Origin: Lepidodermella squamata
Taxonomy: Eukaryota > Gastrotricha
Assembly: GCA_047495785.1 (NCBI GenBank)
Contig: JBLDXI010000032.1
Span: 1,488,001 to 1,552,000, forward strand
Direction of reading: 5' to 3'
Length of the DNA: 64,000 nt
Shown piece by piece: positions 1-13,788 of the stretch; within the stretch, counting starts at the first letter, position 1, and each line of letters begins with the position of its first letter. A program made the translations under genes and the position numbers. The notes beneath the pieces were generated by a model. It was not told the origin of the DNA and ran no database searches. It worked only from the letters and a program-made list of their open reading frames with translations.

Positions 1-3000
1 ATTTTTCAATTATTACACAGAACTCTTGGCATTCGTATTTATTAATAGGTAATGTGTTGTTATTAATAAATTTCGGCCCCAGCAGCAGAAAACGTGCGAT
101 GAGTTTGTCGTGGAGTAGCGAATAATTTTGAACACGCATCCTCGGCGTTGTATAGGTATATAAATACACAATATTAATAAATAATCGTATGAAAATCGCC
201 ACGCGCGCGAGTCGAAAAGGTGTTTTATGGCAGGGGCGCGGCGCGTCTCGCCACTGGCCAAAGGGCCAAAATTTCATCGGCGACGGCGGCAGCGGCGGCG
301 CTTGTAGTAGTATGCTTTTTAACTTTCGATGACCACACTCACGCGCACGGGAGAGATACGCCTGCTATAAAGTTATGTCGCTGTGCTGGCACTCGAGGTG
401 ATTTTTCGGCCACTCAATAATTTTACAGGCCCTACAGCGCCGGAGTAATCAAAGGTTGACCGCACGCGACGCCACGTCGGCTCGCCCTTTTCTTCACCAC
501 TTGTCTTGCATAACGAGCTGCTGTTAATCGCAAAAATAATTTTTCATCCATCTTATTATTTTTATTAAGCTGTTTTGCAAATTTGCGATTTCCTGTTTTG
601 AGCAAAAACAATCAGGCCTTAGTGTTTTTCATCGTGGCTAGTAATAAAAAGTCGGTAGTAGGTCACGACCTGTCTGCTGTGCGCGTGCCACGGTGAGTTG
701 CGGCTACTAATAAAATGAAGATGATGAGTCGTTTCTCATCTTTGCCCTCATCTTTTGTGACCGCGCGTAGATACACCCATTTTCGCGTCCATTCCGCTTG
801 TTGGTAGCTTACCAAGAATGATGATGATGATAATGTATCATTATTATCAAATTATGGAGCAGCCAGCAGCTTCTGTTGTTCAGGCTCCACTCGAACATAG
901 AGCTATAGCTAACAACAAGGAGGCTTTTTGCTCAACAGTCTGCTGGCGCATCTTCATCGTCGCCGTCGCCATTATGGTTATATAGTATATTTACTCCCCC
1001 TACTCCCCCTTGCACTATTATTATTATTTACTGCTTCACTCTCGGTTTTTATTACGGCTCGCCTCTGATTTCCTATCTGCCTCTCTCGCTCGACAATTAG
1101 TGAAAAATTTATAATAATGTTTGCGCCCTGGCGGTCATTGCCCGCCGCCTTAATCAAATTCCTTTTGTGTGAGTGAGACGACGGCTGGGTAGAGACAATG
1201 CGCGGCGCATCTTCTCGAGAATCAAAAGTTCACATCGGCGTTATAATCTAGTTTCCTCGCCCTATATCTTGTCATCATCGCGTATTATTTGCCGAACTTG
1301 GCTAAACGTTTCGCCCTCATCATCAGTAGTGCACTGCTCGAGTCAACAGTCGGCCGAAATTTTCTAGGAGGCTGAAAAATTTCAATTTTCGCTATTTATT
1401 TGTTAATTGTTTATAAGATGTCGCTTAATAATTTTGCTGCGCGCTGCTAATACTTGACGGCGTAAATAATAATAACAATAAATGATTTTTATTTATTTAT
1501 TTTGCCGTCTTATTGTGGTGAGAAAAAATCGACTAATAAAGAAAGCGCTCACTTACCTAATATTTGTTGTTATTGCTCAGCTATTTTTGTGCACCTGTAT
1601 ATTTGCCACACCCCAATTTTTCGCGGAAAACACTTAAGCGCCTGATTAAGTTTAGCGCCTAGCGTAATGACCCAGATTTGAATTTTTGCTATTTTACGAA
1701 ACCTCTAGATCGACCATTGTTATAGTATACCCGTTTTAAAATTTTATGATCGCTCGGTTGAGTAAAAAAATCTCCATTGTTAACCCCTATTGATCGCTGC
1801 TTAGCGGCACCAATCTAGTGCCTGGGGCTTGATTTAATGTCGGTGCCAGTTTTTTTTGGTAGCTATAGATCGACTTGAGGTGAAAGTTGTTCAACAATGT
1901 AGCAGCGTCTTTATTATCGCCTTCGGTGACGTTATTTGTCATTCGATAGCGTTTTGTATACATTGGTATTAAATTAATTTTCTTGCACTGCTGGAATAAC
2001 ACAACGCGACATTTTATGGCGCGCACCTGTTCGCGCTTCGGAATGCGAAAAATATATTATTACGCGCTTTTATTTGCTCGATTTTTTCGCGCGCGCGCTA
2101 AATTCTCGGCGCCCAAGCATGCGCATCTCGCGACCTAATTTGCATAACGGCACTAAATATTTTTGCGAGTGCACCCGTGCGAGCTCGAGGTCAGTTAACA
2201 CGTTCGATTTCATGCTCACTTCATTTCTTAAAAGGTAAACATAGTGTTGTAAAGCGTTTTAGAGCCTTCGGCGGTGGTAGTGGTTTGAACTTGTTTTACG
2301 ACTTTTGTCGCCTCGCGTCGAAAATGATTAACTTGAGCATCAGTGGAACGACGACGCTTTCTTGAACTTGTGCGCTGTCTACTGCAAATAAAAACAACCA
2401 CAGCTCGGAATTTTTAATAAAAATAATAAAGCTCCATTTCGCGCGCGCGATAGATAACGCGTTTATTGTTATTCCAATTATACTTGTATAATATTTGACT
2501 GGTTTGTTTATGCTGTATAAAACTCTTGACGTTTCTCAGTTGACGATATGAAGAGAGAGAGGCTGCGGATTATTCGCGCTCTTCGCCCTGGTTTTTCATT
2601 ACTATTACTACCTACTATTATATTACCATTATTTCTCGGCACTTGGCGCGTTATAGGATCAAAAACAAAACATGCCGCTTGGTATTTTTGCAAACAATAC
2701 ACTTACATTGGTCGTGGTGTCGTATGACAATTGTGACTGCGAAGAAATCCGCCCTGTGCGAACTACCTGGCTTTGTAATCCGTCTTTCGACTCGAGTGTT
2801 TTTCACTCGGCAGCTCATCTCCTCAGCGTAATCAGCAAAACAAAGCTCAAGATCGAGTCTTACCTCAATGTCAAACGACTTTCCCAGCCTTGAAAAAAGC
2901 CAGCTTAACTTTCGAAACCTCAATCATCTTTTTTTGTACTTCTTTCGGATCATCCAGCTTTCATCCATCCTAATTCTTGCCGCACTTGACCCAGTGCGTT

Positions 3001-4503
3001 ATGACGATCGATTGATTCGATGTGTTTATCGTTTAATTTTCATTGTCTTTCGCTGTCTGCTCCGACTTTTTGCCAATTATAAGGCGTATATTATCGGCTC
3101 TCGTCACGCTCGATTAATAATTAAGATAAACTTACCTGTGTGTTTTTGCCATTTAGATTTGCCGAGTGATGAGATGATTGATCACACAACTTGTGCGGGC
3201 CCAATAACAATTTTTGGGTATTGCTCCAATATTATTACTATCAGGCAAACGGCGGGTTGTTTTTACTCTTAAGAGGCTGACTTGTATAGTGGCACAGGTC
3301 TGTCTGATTAAACTCATCCCCTACTCATCCGTCTTAATAACCCGCCATAAAGATGAACAGATCACGTCATGTTATAGGAAGGCGCTTATCCAAGAACTTG
3401 AACCGGCTCTCTCGATATCGATATTGATGAACGCAAAGTATACGCCCTCTATTCACGTGGTGTTAGATTGATTGATATATTATGCACAGGGTGCACATGC
3501 ACAATAGTCTATTGTGCGCATCCTACACTTCAGACAACAACGTGTCTGATCATTTTCACCCGCTTTATAATTGCTACTTGATTGCCTGTTTATTTTCGCG
3601 GTGGATGCTCACTTGAACCAGCCGGGGCGGAACTGCGCGCCTGGTCAATTCGGTGCGCGCGCACGCATCGATATAAGCGCGTGCGAAATAGATAGCAATT
3701 TATTCATCTCAGACAACATGCGCTAAACTAGTATAAATAACTAATAAATGAACTTATTACATCGTCAAGTCTCGATAGCGCCACCCGTTTATTATATCAT
3801 CATAATAGCGCATTGTCTAGGCGCGGTGCATCGAAGCGCGAAAACTGACTTTGATATTATGTAAGACTAATATCTAAAAACCGCGCCTTCTTAAAAATCT
3901 CTGTTTTATTTACCTATTATGTCACACATTCATTCACTCATTCATCACGCAGTTATACCGATTGATTGTTGTTTTTATACCCCCTGCTTAGTAGTAGTTG
4001 GCCGGGTAATAAATAATCGGTGCACATGTTGGCGTTGGCGGCGGCATCAACCTGGTACCAGAAAGATTTTCATCACTATACTTCGCGCGTAATCTAGTCT
4101 TTTATCAGGCCTATCAATATTATTTTTGGTGGCGCGCCTGATTGCGGAGACGTGCGTGTTCGGGCCAATTTTCATTGCACCTATCAACAAAAAATAACAC
4201 GCGAATTCGCGGCATGGTGCAAGGCAATTTGTTAAAACCGTGTTTTCTATTACAATCTATAAATCAAACCTGTCTCAACTCTTATTCGCTCATTTTCATC
4301 AGCGACCGCCTTAATAACGTATTTTTTCTTTTCTATAGCGTTTTTATTGTTCATACGTGATGTTAAAGCAATTAATTTGATGCTCCCGATCGGCTGAGCA
4401 GAAAAAAAGCCATTGCATAAAAAGTATTATCGGACTGTCAATCAAATTCGGATATAATATCAAAAAATCGTAGTAATTTTTCGGTGTTTTTCTACACGGT
4501 AAA
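1..4503. other. long region without a recognisable gene
   Basis: I find no reading frame with a recognisable domain, signal peptide or convincing exon chain on either strand. The sequence has several runs of alternating CG (near 2088 and 2440), many TAATAA-type AT tracts and one perfect 19-bp dyad at 3499-3517. It could be the upstream regulatory region of the gene starting at 4504, or intron or UTR of a gene outside the window. Confidence 0.5.
3499..3517. repeat. perfect 19-bp inverted repeat
   Basis: A 9-base arm, one central T and the exact reverse-complement arm (GCACAATAG-T-CTATTGTGC). It could be a dimeric transcription factor site or a cruciform seed. Nothing nearby decides which. Confidence 0.5.
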
Positions 4504-6913
4504 ATGTCATCGTCGTCAATGCTAATCATCGCTGCCCTGTTTGTTATTACGCCGTCTATCGAAGCGAGGCGGCCAACCTGTGACAGAAGTCTGCTTTCAA
4601 TTTGCTACAACCAGGTACGTAAATTTAAATTTAGATTAAAAAATCCAGCTCAATTTTAAAAATTTGCAAAAATTTGCATATTTTTTCATTTTTTCATAGC
4701 TCCAACCGTTCTTTCTAACCAACAACTTGCGGCTTGTGCTAAGAGGCACATTGCAAAATCTACCTCAACGTGCACCGATAACTGTTACGGGGAACAAACA
4801 CGGCCGATCTCAGGCGTCCGCGCCAGCCATACCTTTGACTCGAATTTTCGCTGAATTTCGCGAATTCTGCGATTTATACACCACGTTTTCGGAGTGTCTC
4901 GAGGCGCACGATGCGCTCGGTTGCATGGAGGCTGACTTGATTGGAGACTTGAACAGTGTTGTGTTGACTGTTCAGCGGCGTGATCGGTCGCAACAGTCGC
5001 AGCATCCCCTGGCGCAATCGCCGGCTGATCTTATCCGCGATTTCGATCACTACCGCCGATTGGCGAACAGTTACTGCGTCGAAACGCCTGAAAATACGAA
5101 AATTCATATTGTCAGGTAAATTGATGAAATTATGAATTGAACCTATCCTTGTGCCGTTAGCCGATTTTGGTAACCTTAGACCTTAGTCATTCAGCGACTG
5201 ATTCATGTCCCTTAAGTAAATTTAAACTATTGGTGGCAAAGCTAGATTTTAGGAAAATGTCAGTTCCAAAAATTGTGTTGGTCAATTATTACTTCGGATT
5301 TACTTTGAAAGAAATTAACCAACTCCTGTTTTGTCTTGTCGTCAATCAGTTGAAAATCACAGAAATCCGGATTACAAAAATCTGGAAAAATACCGAAAAT
5401 TACCGAACCAGTTACCATCATGGTTTACCGGATTCTTTCCGGTAATTTTTTTAATTTTGTTTGTAAATTTGCGGATAAAGAATGGTATGTTTTTCCGATA
5501 GGTTTAGTTTCGAAACATTGATAGAATTTCTTACAAAGATGATTGCGCAACTTATGGGACACGCTGTAAGGCGGTCATCTTTTACTCGATTTTTTCGCGA
5601 CCTAGTGCATTTTTATCATTTCTTTATCATTTAGGAAAAATTTCCTTGAAACCTTAATTTTTTTGTAAAGTCGCCCGCGATCAAGAATAACTACGATAGG
5701 GCAATGAACCCAATGCTAGGTTCACAATTTCCCATTCTGGTTCTCGTCTTGGGAGAGCTCGAGAAGCTAATTTTTTACTTTTTCTGAGGCCACGGGATAT
5801 CGGAGAGAGCGAGAATCTGGGGCCCTCTAGTTAGGCACTCTCCTCGTTTTTATTCCTTCTTCAATTGCCTGTAAATACATGTTTATTGGCCCGAAATGGA
5901 CCGTTGTGCCCGCCTTCCTGCTTTCAAATTTGGCAAACCCAAGATTTCGAATCCAAGCAATTTTCTTTAATTTCAACTGTAAAATGATATGAGGAACCTT
6001 GTTTTAACTGAAATTCTTATTTATTGTTTTATCAATAGATGCTTAGCGCACGCTTTCGCTGCAGCCTCGCCAACTTTAGAGACCAGCAAAGGTCCAAACT
6101 GGGCCGACTCGCAGTTAATGTACGTCGACGGTTCCGCGGCATCGCTCACCGGCCAAGCCGCCGCAACGTGCACGCGCTGGCTACGTCAAAGCCAAGCGCC
6201 GTTACTGCAGGCGTTTTTTAAGCAGGAAGGCTGCGGCGAGCATTTGCCAACCGCCCTGCGATTGAGCTCATTCCTCTCCGAAATGACAATGCGAACGACT
6301 AATGCAACAGAATCAGCTGCATTGCCGAAATATGGCATTTGTGCTCGCCACGTTTCGCCTCGGATTTTCGAGGGAATTATTAACGAAACTTATCAAAATG
6401 TAAATGCGCCGATGCCGACTGATCCGCCACCCGCGAAGTCGCCGATTTCTGTCGAGGAACTGCTTTTACCGGCGAAATCGCCGAAAAATTCAGCTGGTTC
6501 GTTCCCGATTTTGTCGATAGCTGAGTCGACGCGAGGTCCGAATAGCAAAAATATCGACTATCCATGGCTTCGTGAGACTACTAATGAGATCAATTACGGT
6601 TAGTCGGAAAAAAATCTAAAATTTAAAAATTTAAGGAGGATTTTATATTTTTCAAAATGATCAAATTTTGATTTTTATAGGCGATCAATCGACGATCAAC
6701 GGCGATACATCGGTAGCGGGGGCTGAGGAAGATCTCAGTGAAGACGATGAAGCGGCGAATTATGATGACGGCAATGTTTTAGGTGTCTCAATGATGATGG
6801 CTGACTCGCCTCAGGGTCTCAACGAACCGTCGGCTGATCTGCAGCGATCATCCGGCGATCAGCTCACTGCAACTTCAATAGTCATTCTCATCAGCGCATT
6901 CGTGTTACTATGA
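4504..6913 (+). CDS. secreted, probably GPI-anchored Cys-containing protein, family unknown
   Basis: Four exons (4504-4614, 4700-5115, 6039-6598, 6681-6913) sum to 440 codons, 439 aa. The first exon gives a short hydrophobic signal peptide (MLIIAALFVITPSIEA) before a Cys-bearing start (CDRSLLSIC). Scattered cysteines follow (FREFC, SEC, LGC, SYC, TCTRW, EGCGEH, YGIC), then a Pro/Ser-rich stretch, an acidic segment (SEDDEAANYDDG) and a C-terminal hydrophobic tail with no charged residue after it (IVILISAFVLL). That tail is the usual form of a GPI-attachment signal. Two Cys clusters suggest two small disulfide domains, possibly akin to nematode secreted-domain families, but I cannot name one. 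Intron 2 holds a MITE-like repeat. The function is unknown; an extracellular, membrane-attached location is inferred. Confidence 0.85.
5200..5590 (+). mobile_element. MITE-like interspersed repeat, copy A (in an intron)
   Basis: This stretch matches the reverse complement of 22029-22411. A 33-base block (5387-5419 against 22213-22245) is identical. Shared terminal sequence carries GGGACACGCT followed by GGTCATCTTTT, and the left end has the inverted related sequence (ATGTCCCTT). No protein is encoded. Copy A sits in intron 2 of the GPI-type gene. Confidence 0.7.
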
Positions 6914-9236
6914 ATATATAACAAAAACAAATCGGCCCGTTTTCATAATGATATCTGTTACGACCATCCTCGATATTCACATCATTTTTTCTGTGTATAT
7001 TTTGGTGCCATATAAAAATTGACAATAACATCATTGATCTTCGACATAACGCTTGTGTAAAAATCATTTTTTGTTCGATGCGAAAGAAAATATTCATAAT
7101 TATTTGATATTAAAAAAACTGATTATTTCTGATAAAAAAAACTTATCGAAATTACTCATCCTTCATGGCACAATGGAAAAAATGTACAGAATCTTCGAAT
7201 GACTTGTCATGTTGTTTTCTTTTCTCTGCTGTCATCAAAATGCATCGCGAAATGTTATGAAATTAGTTATCTCGTTGGATTGCGAACGCTGTAAATATTT
7301 CTATGAATCTCTTATAGCTGTTTAATTACTCAAATTTATTGAAATTATTCGTCAATAATAATTTATATATCGCATATAATTCTTGAACGAAAATTATTAC
7401 TATCGCGCTATTACATAATTTTAAAATTTATATGAGCGACAAATTGAGAGAGAAAACAGACTGAAATTGGAACAAAAATAAAAGCGAAAAAATTGAAATG
7501 AGAACCAATTTGTTTTATCAGGAAATTCCAATGTCCGTTGCCACAGCTGAATAATATCGAATAACAAAGGCTGCGGAAGTACTATTTTTATCAATTAAAA
7601 ATTTAATAGGTAAGCGGCGAGCGTGCGATCATGAGCAACCGCCGGCTTTGAATGCTAAATAAAATAAATATGCGATTTGAATCGCCACCTATCACCGAGT
7701 TAGGAAGCTGCTTATTTGTATGAAAATCAGAATTTTTCGACATATTTGATTCCATGAAGCCTAATGGTCAATTTTGTTTGCTTTGGCCCGTTTAGCGAGG
7801 TCCGACAGTGGCCTCGCACCTCGTGCCCACACCATAGTTACGCGGCGACCAATTTCAGCCGCTATTTGTGTGCGTATTATCTATCCACAAGCGATCGACC
7901 ACCTGAAGCCGCCTCACGACAGTAGTAATACTAGACTATGCTTAATACTAATCGCTACATATTGGATGGAAGTACGACGGCATTTCTCATGCGTTATGCC
8001 CAAAGCATTATTATTTGTAGTATATGCGCTCGAAGACAAACAAAGGCCGATCTTTTGGCGCGGGGAGAGCCCCGCTGTTATTCCATATACACGCGCAGGT
8101 ATGCGACTAAGAATAGGATATAAAGGGCGAGGCTTGTTTCGCCATGAAACGCTGATGGCTGTACATAACGTTTAGCTTGTCTTCATAGTGTGTAGGACAG
8201 TCGTATTCCAGATTATAGTATAGGCACGATGAACAGCGGCTTTAGTTGTTAGGTATCACAGGGAAGCTAATTTATTCGCAGGCCACCATCTGAAGTCTAG
8301 TCATAAGTTGGCAGCATAACTTCACAGCAGGTTGTGTCTGGTAACAGCCTTAACACACCTATACCACCTTCTGTTGCCGCGTCAACGTAACCGAGGTAAA
8401 CAGTTGTATCGTGAAATTTGAAAAATATGGAATCAGCCATTGTCAACCGATTTTTCTATCTAATTTCTTTCCTTGAAAATATGTTTCTTCAATTTATTAC
8501 AATTCTTAGGCGATCATCTCGCATTTTTTATTGCGAACTTTGAATATCGTCATTAAAATCGAAATCATATTTGAAAATTATGGCCGGACAATTTCTGATT
8601 ACAACATTTTTATGAACACAATATTATTACGGCCATTTTGTATGAAAAAATCCAACACGAGATGTGGTGCTTTTCTTTGGTATGAAATTGTCCCTTTATA
8701 TGATTGGTAAATTTACCAGTCATTATGCAAATATTTCCTAATCGCCTTACCTTGACACTCAAATTCAAATTTCAAAGGAAAATCTTACGGCGGTACCAAA
8801 TTTCATTCAATACATACCAAACCATTTTATTCGATTATTTGCCTAACTGGTTAGGGTTAGGGTTAGGTTAGGGTTAAAGGCTGGGTCTTAAAATTGGGGA
8901 CTTGAAACTGATTGGAATATTTTGGTACAGAATTCAACGATTTGACTTGATTTGACTTGATTTCCCAATTTAAAAAAAATTGTTCTTTGCCTCGAATTTT
9001 TTAATAACTTGGCACGGAAAATCTTTTGACTTTGATTTCGGTTTCAAATTGTTAAGATCCAATAATTCATAGAACCCGAAGATCCATTTTTTATAACTTC
9101 TGCTGCTAGATGTTACGCAATACGACCCAATTATGATTTCAGAAAATTATCAATAATTTCATTTCAACTTTTCAATGTTTCTAGCGTTAAAATTGTGAAA
9201 GGTTATGAACTAATACTCTATCGACAAGGTGCTGCT
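6914..9236. other. intergenic, no gene recognised
   Basis: AT-rich spacer between the GPI-type gene and the galactosyltransferase. An open frame of about 130 codons (7774-8175) lacks an ATG start and any recognisable domain. The stretch just before 9184 ends in a possible splice acceptor (TTTCTAG), so a 5' non-coding exon of the next gene may lie here. It also contains a telomere-like tract at 8849-8876. Confidence 0.5.
8849..8876 (+). repeat. interstitial telomere-like (TTAGGG) tract
   Basis: Four to five consecutive TTAGGG units, one of them shortened to TTAGG. It is far from any window end and flanked by ordinary intergenic sequence. Confidence 0.8.
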
Positions 9237-10877
9237 ATGGTTAGGCTAAGTTTACGCTACCTCTACCGGACAATGTCATCCGGCGTCATGCAATTCATCG
9301 ACCGCCGGCCGAATCTAGCCAACGTCGAAGTCGGCCAAGGCGTCATGCTCAAAGAGCATCGGCCCCAGAACCACATGGCTGGTCACAACAACGGCCTACT
9401 CGGCGCCTCGTCATGCATGTCCCCACCCGACCGAACCCAGACGTCGTGCTTCACGCTTCGAAAGGCCATTTCAATCGCGCCCTACCTACTCTGCTTCATC
9501 GCTGGAGTGCTGCTGTCAAGCGGGCTTATGCTTCACTACGACTCGGTTAAACCATGCGGGAAAAGCCTGGCGGACACCCTGCTGTATGTCGTGGCTAATG
9601 TGACAAAAACAACGTGGGACATTTCGTCGAGTAAATACGTCATCCAGTGCCCGGACCATCCGCCGAATTTTGTCGGAAAACTGCGATTTCCCCTCGAGAA
9701 AACGCCGACTTTCGAAGAAATCAACAAAATGTACGTTGGGACTTTCATCAAAGACCCGGCGATCGGGGGCCATTTCAAACCGAGCTGGTGCCAGGCTACC
9801 AGCCGAGTTGCCGTTATAGTGCCGTATCGCAATCGGGAGGATAATTTACGAAATTTCCTATACTACATGCATCGCATTATGCAGCGGCAGCTGTTGGACT
9901 ATGCGATTTTTGTCGTCGAGCAAGCCGGGCCTGACACGACGCGTTTTAATCGCGGCCTCCTGCTGAACGTCGGCTTCAACGAGGCGATGAAGGCGTATGG
10001 GTTCGATTGTGTCATATATTACGACGTTGATAAAATTCCGGAGGATGATCGCAATTCGCATGCTTGCCCGCGATTGGGACACGTTCGACACATGGCTGCT
10101 TACCAACATCGCTTTGAACGGATGTGAGTCAAATTTTAATTTTAGATAATTAAAATTTTAAATTGAAATCTTGCAAATTTGGGAAATTCATAATTTATTT
10201 AAAAAATCAATTTTATTCCTTACTTACCTTATTTTTAGGAAATTTCGCGATGATTATTTTGGAGGTGTTCTCGCATTGACCTCGAAAGATATCGAAGCAA
10301 TTAACGGTCTGAGCAATGTCTTTTTCGGCTATGGTTATGAAGATGACGAGTTCTTGCAAAGGTACAGCGAATTTTGTTCTCCATCAACCTTATTCAAATA
10401 TTTTTCTGTTTAGGATTAAATTAGGAAATTTGACCATCTACCGTGAACATCCTATGTTGACTAAATATTGGAATCTTGAGCATGAAGGTGATGGCACGCT
10501 GTTCCCGAAATTCGATTGGAACCATGAGAAGTAAGCTGGAAAAAATATTTCGCCTCTTATAGATTTTAAACTGTTTTTTTCGATTCTCAGCCAAAAACTG
10601 CTGAGTAACACTCCTGAAAGGATGCGGGTCGATGGGCTGAACAGTGTCGGTTATAACAGCATCAACATAATGAAAAAGCCAACTTATACTCACATTGTCG
10701 TGAATGTCTCGGAAAAAGCGGCATTATCGGTATGTTTTCATTTGAATTTTAGCCGAATAAATCTTTTAATTTAACGATTTTTAATATTAGGGATTGCTCA
10801 AGAAAGACCCGTCGATGTATCGATATGTCGCCGATGTCTTCAACATTAAGACGGACGAGATTTCAACGGCGTTGTGA
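9237..10877 (+). CDS. beta-1,4-galactosyltransferase family glycosyltransferase (GT7)
   Basis: Five exons (9237-10123, 10239-10361, 10414-10530, 10591-10729, 10791-10877) give 450 aa. The start is the first in-frame ATG. It is a type II Golgi protein: cytosolic tail of about 78 aa, one membrane anchor (residues 79-99, APYLLCFIAGVLLSSG), stem, then the GT7 fold. Family landmarks are VPYRNR, FNRGLLLNVGF, the DVD metal motif (residues 263-265), the FGG loop in DYFGGVLALTS, GYGYEDDEF and DGLNSVGY. It resembles B4GALT1-6 and nematode BRE-4 more than B4GALT7. Family members transfer Gal or GalNAc from the UDP-sugar to terminal GlcNAc. Two departures are notable: the usual WGWGxEDD reads FGYGYEDD, and the Met of the distal metal-binding MxxH appears to be Asn (NLEH). 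Donor specificity is not deducible. Confidence 0.92.
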
Positions 10878-11797
10878 ATCGAAAAGTTGTGGTTGTCACC
10901 CTAGCTCAGTCACATGCAAAATCCTCAATGCGACAAAGTTGTGCTTTGTGATATATTCTACTTTGAATAATAATTGAAACAATTGGTTACTTATTATACC
11001 CTCAACAATTTTTTACCAAAAAAACGCAATGAAATAAACTTGTTTATCAACTTTTTAAAATCGTAACTTTTGACTTATTGGAACAAAGCTATCGATAGTG
11101 GATTTATTATCGATATTCCAGTGAATTGAGAATCACAGCCAGAAATTCCAAGTAAGGTTCTGTCGAATCGATTGGGCTCATAGAGAACAGAGGAACAAGT
11201 GAGGAATCTCTTGCTGGAAACTTGAAACATTACTTCGAAGCGGTTTTCTTTGTTGGAATTGTTCTCAAAATTTATCGCGCAAAACCACCAATTTTCGGTC
11301 AACTTTTTCTCCGGGTGTACTACTTCGAACTGAAGTCTTTATCCAGCAAATTCCTCCAGAAATTCTATGGCAAATAGTCCTGGCCTTACCATACAAAGTT
11401 CAGAAAAAATACAACAATTCCTGAAGCTGAAAAACGGAGCGAAAATTTACGCAAAATAGCTCATTTTCGATAAAAAAAAAAATTGTGTCGTACGGTGTCG
11501 CCAATTTTTGTGGGGAAAAAGCTTCAAACTGATTTCCATCAAAGGAAAGATCCGCCCAAATGAAATGTCACGAAAATCGCCAAAAGAATAAAGACGTTTC
11601 CTCTCTTGTTCTCGTTCTCTATGGCTGCTTTTTTCAGGAAAATGGTTCGATTCAGGATTTATGTGGATTTTTCGCGATGCTGCCAACTTCAAAAATAAAA
11701 AATTGATTGCTCGATGCCACGAGTCAGTTGCATTTTATTTTACTTTCCAATTTAATTAAGAGCAAATCATTCAATTAACACTGTTGCAACAACTTGT
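10878..11797. other. intergenic, no gene recognised
   Basis: Spacer between the galactosyltransferase and the histone pair. It holds AATAAA-like sequence near 11031 and short open frames without domains. Confidence 0.5.
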
Positions 11798-11813
11798 GGC
11801 CCTGAAAAGGGCC
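11798..11813 (-). terminator. histone 3' stem-loop of the H3 gene
   Basis: Read on the minus strand this is GGCCCTTTTCAGGGCC, the canonical six-base-pair stem and four-base loop of metazoan replication-dependent histone mRNAs. It lies about 40 bases past the H3 stop codon and is bound by SLBP for 3'-end processing without polyadenylation. Confidence 0.97.
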
Positions 11814-11854
11814 GGTCGGTGTGAGATCTTCGGTGGAAATTGGCTTTGATCTGC

Positions 11855-12845
<991 letters not shown>

Positions 12846-12895
12846 GATCCTCAACTCGACGACTGCTCTTAACATCAGCATCATCAGCCCTAACC

Positions 12896-12911
12896 GGCCC
12901 TTTTCAGGGCC
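12896..12911 (+). terminator. histone 3' stem-loop of the H4 gene
   Basis: GGCCCTTTTCAGGGCC, 51 bases past the H4 stop codon, the same element as the one following H3. The flanking CACAAGTTGTTGCAA is also shared with the H3 side. Confidence 0.97.
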
Positions 12912-13788
12912 ACAAGTTGTTGCAATAGTGTAAAGAGTCTCGCAAAATAAATAATAATAAATAATAAATCAAGAAATTAATTTAAATTATTGTCTCCTGT
13001 TTTGTATAGTTGCTGCCAGGTTTGATTCAAAAGGTACGGATTATTACCAAAACCGGCCATGTAATAACGTGAAAAATGCCCTTGGATGTGATTTATTATC
13101 CAAACAGTCATACATCTAAGAGCAAGTGTCTGATTTAATTCGTGCAGAAAATCGGTTGAAAAATGACAATTTCTTTCAATCGTTGTAAAAACTATTGTCA
13201 ACGGATTAATTTCCCGTAGCGAATCGGGTTGCTTGTTGGTGCCCGCGGAGGAATCCCGAAATTCTTCGTTGAATTCATCAAAAAGAATTCATCAACCTGC
13301 CCCAGTCAATCCTACCGACATTGTCATCTCAGTAATTAAGGACTCGTGCAAAAAATTAACGTTTCTCATCATTTAGGTAGATTGTATTTTATTACTGAGA
13401 TCATTGTACATTTTAAATGGATACGTAACAGTAATTATGAATGATCGAGATTTTCTACACAACGAGCAACATAGTCGCTTTATGGCGACAGTTGGTTTAG
13501 TTGGCTGGGAAATTTTAGGAAGTTTTGGAATTTTGTCGAGATGATTTTGTTGAACTGTTCGAACCGCCGACTGCATTCTCCACTTTTAGAAGCTTCTTGT
13601 TATTCACGAATTTCAATTTGGCAGCCACTGATGAAGCGCAGTGTTTTTTCACGAAGAAGTTCTCCGGCAAAATCAACGTAAGCTCTTCTTCTCCAGAACA
13701 GTTGAAAGGCTTGTGAAGCTCACTGCTAACTTTCCTGTAGATATAGTAATATATTTTCACACTAAGACATTATCGCAGTTAAATAAAA
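12912..13788. other. intergenic, no gene recognised
   Basis: Spacer between H4 and the small minus-strand gene. Only short, domain-free open frames are visible. Confidence 0.45.

Noticed and set aside
2651-3471. Overlapping short frames around 2.6-3.5 kb
   Set aside because: No start context, domain, or consistent exon chain on either strand; they look like chance open frames.
7774-8175. 133-codon open frame on the plus strand
   Set aside because: It lacks an ATG start, has no domain or signal peptide and an irregular composition; it lies in AT-rich spacer and no splice partners were found.
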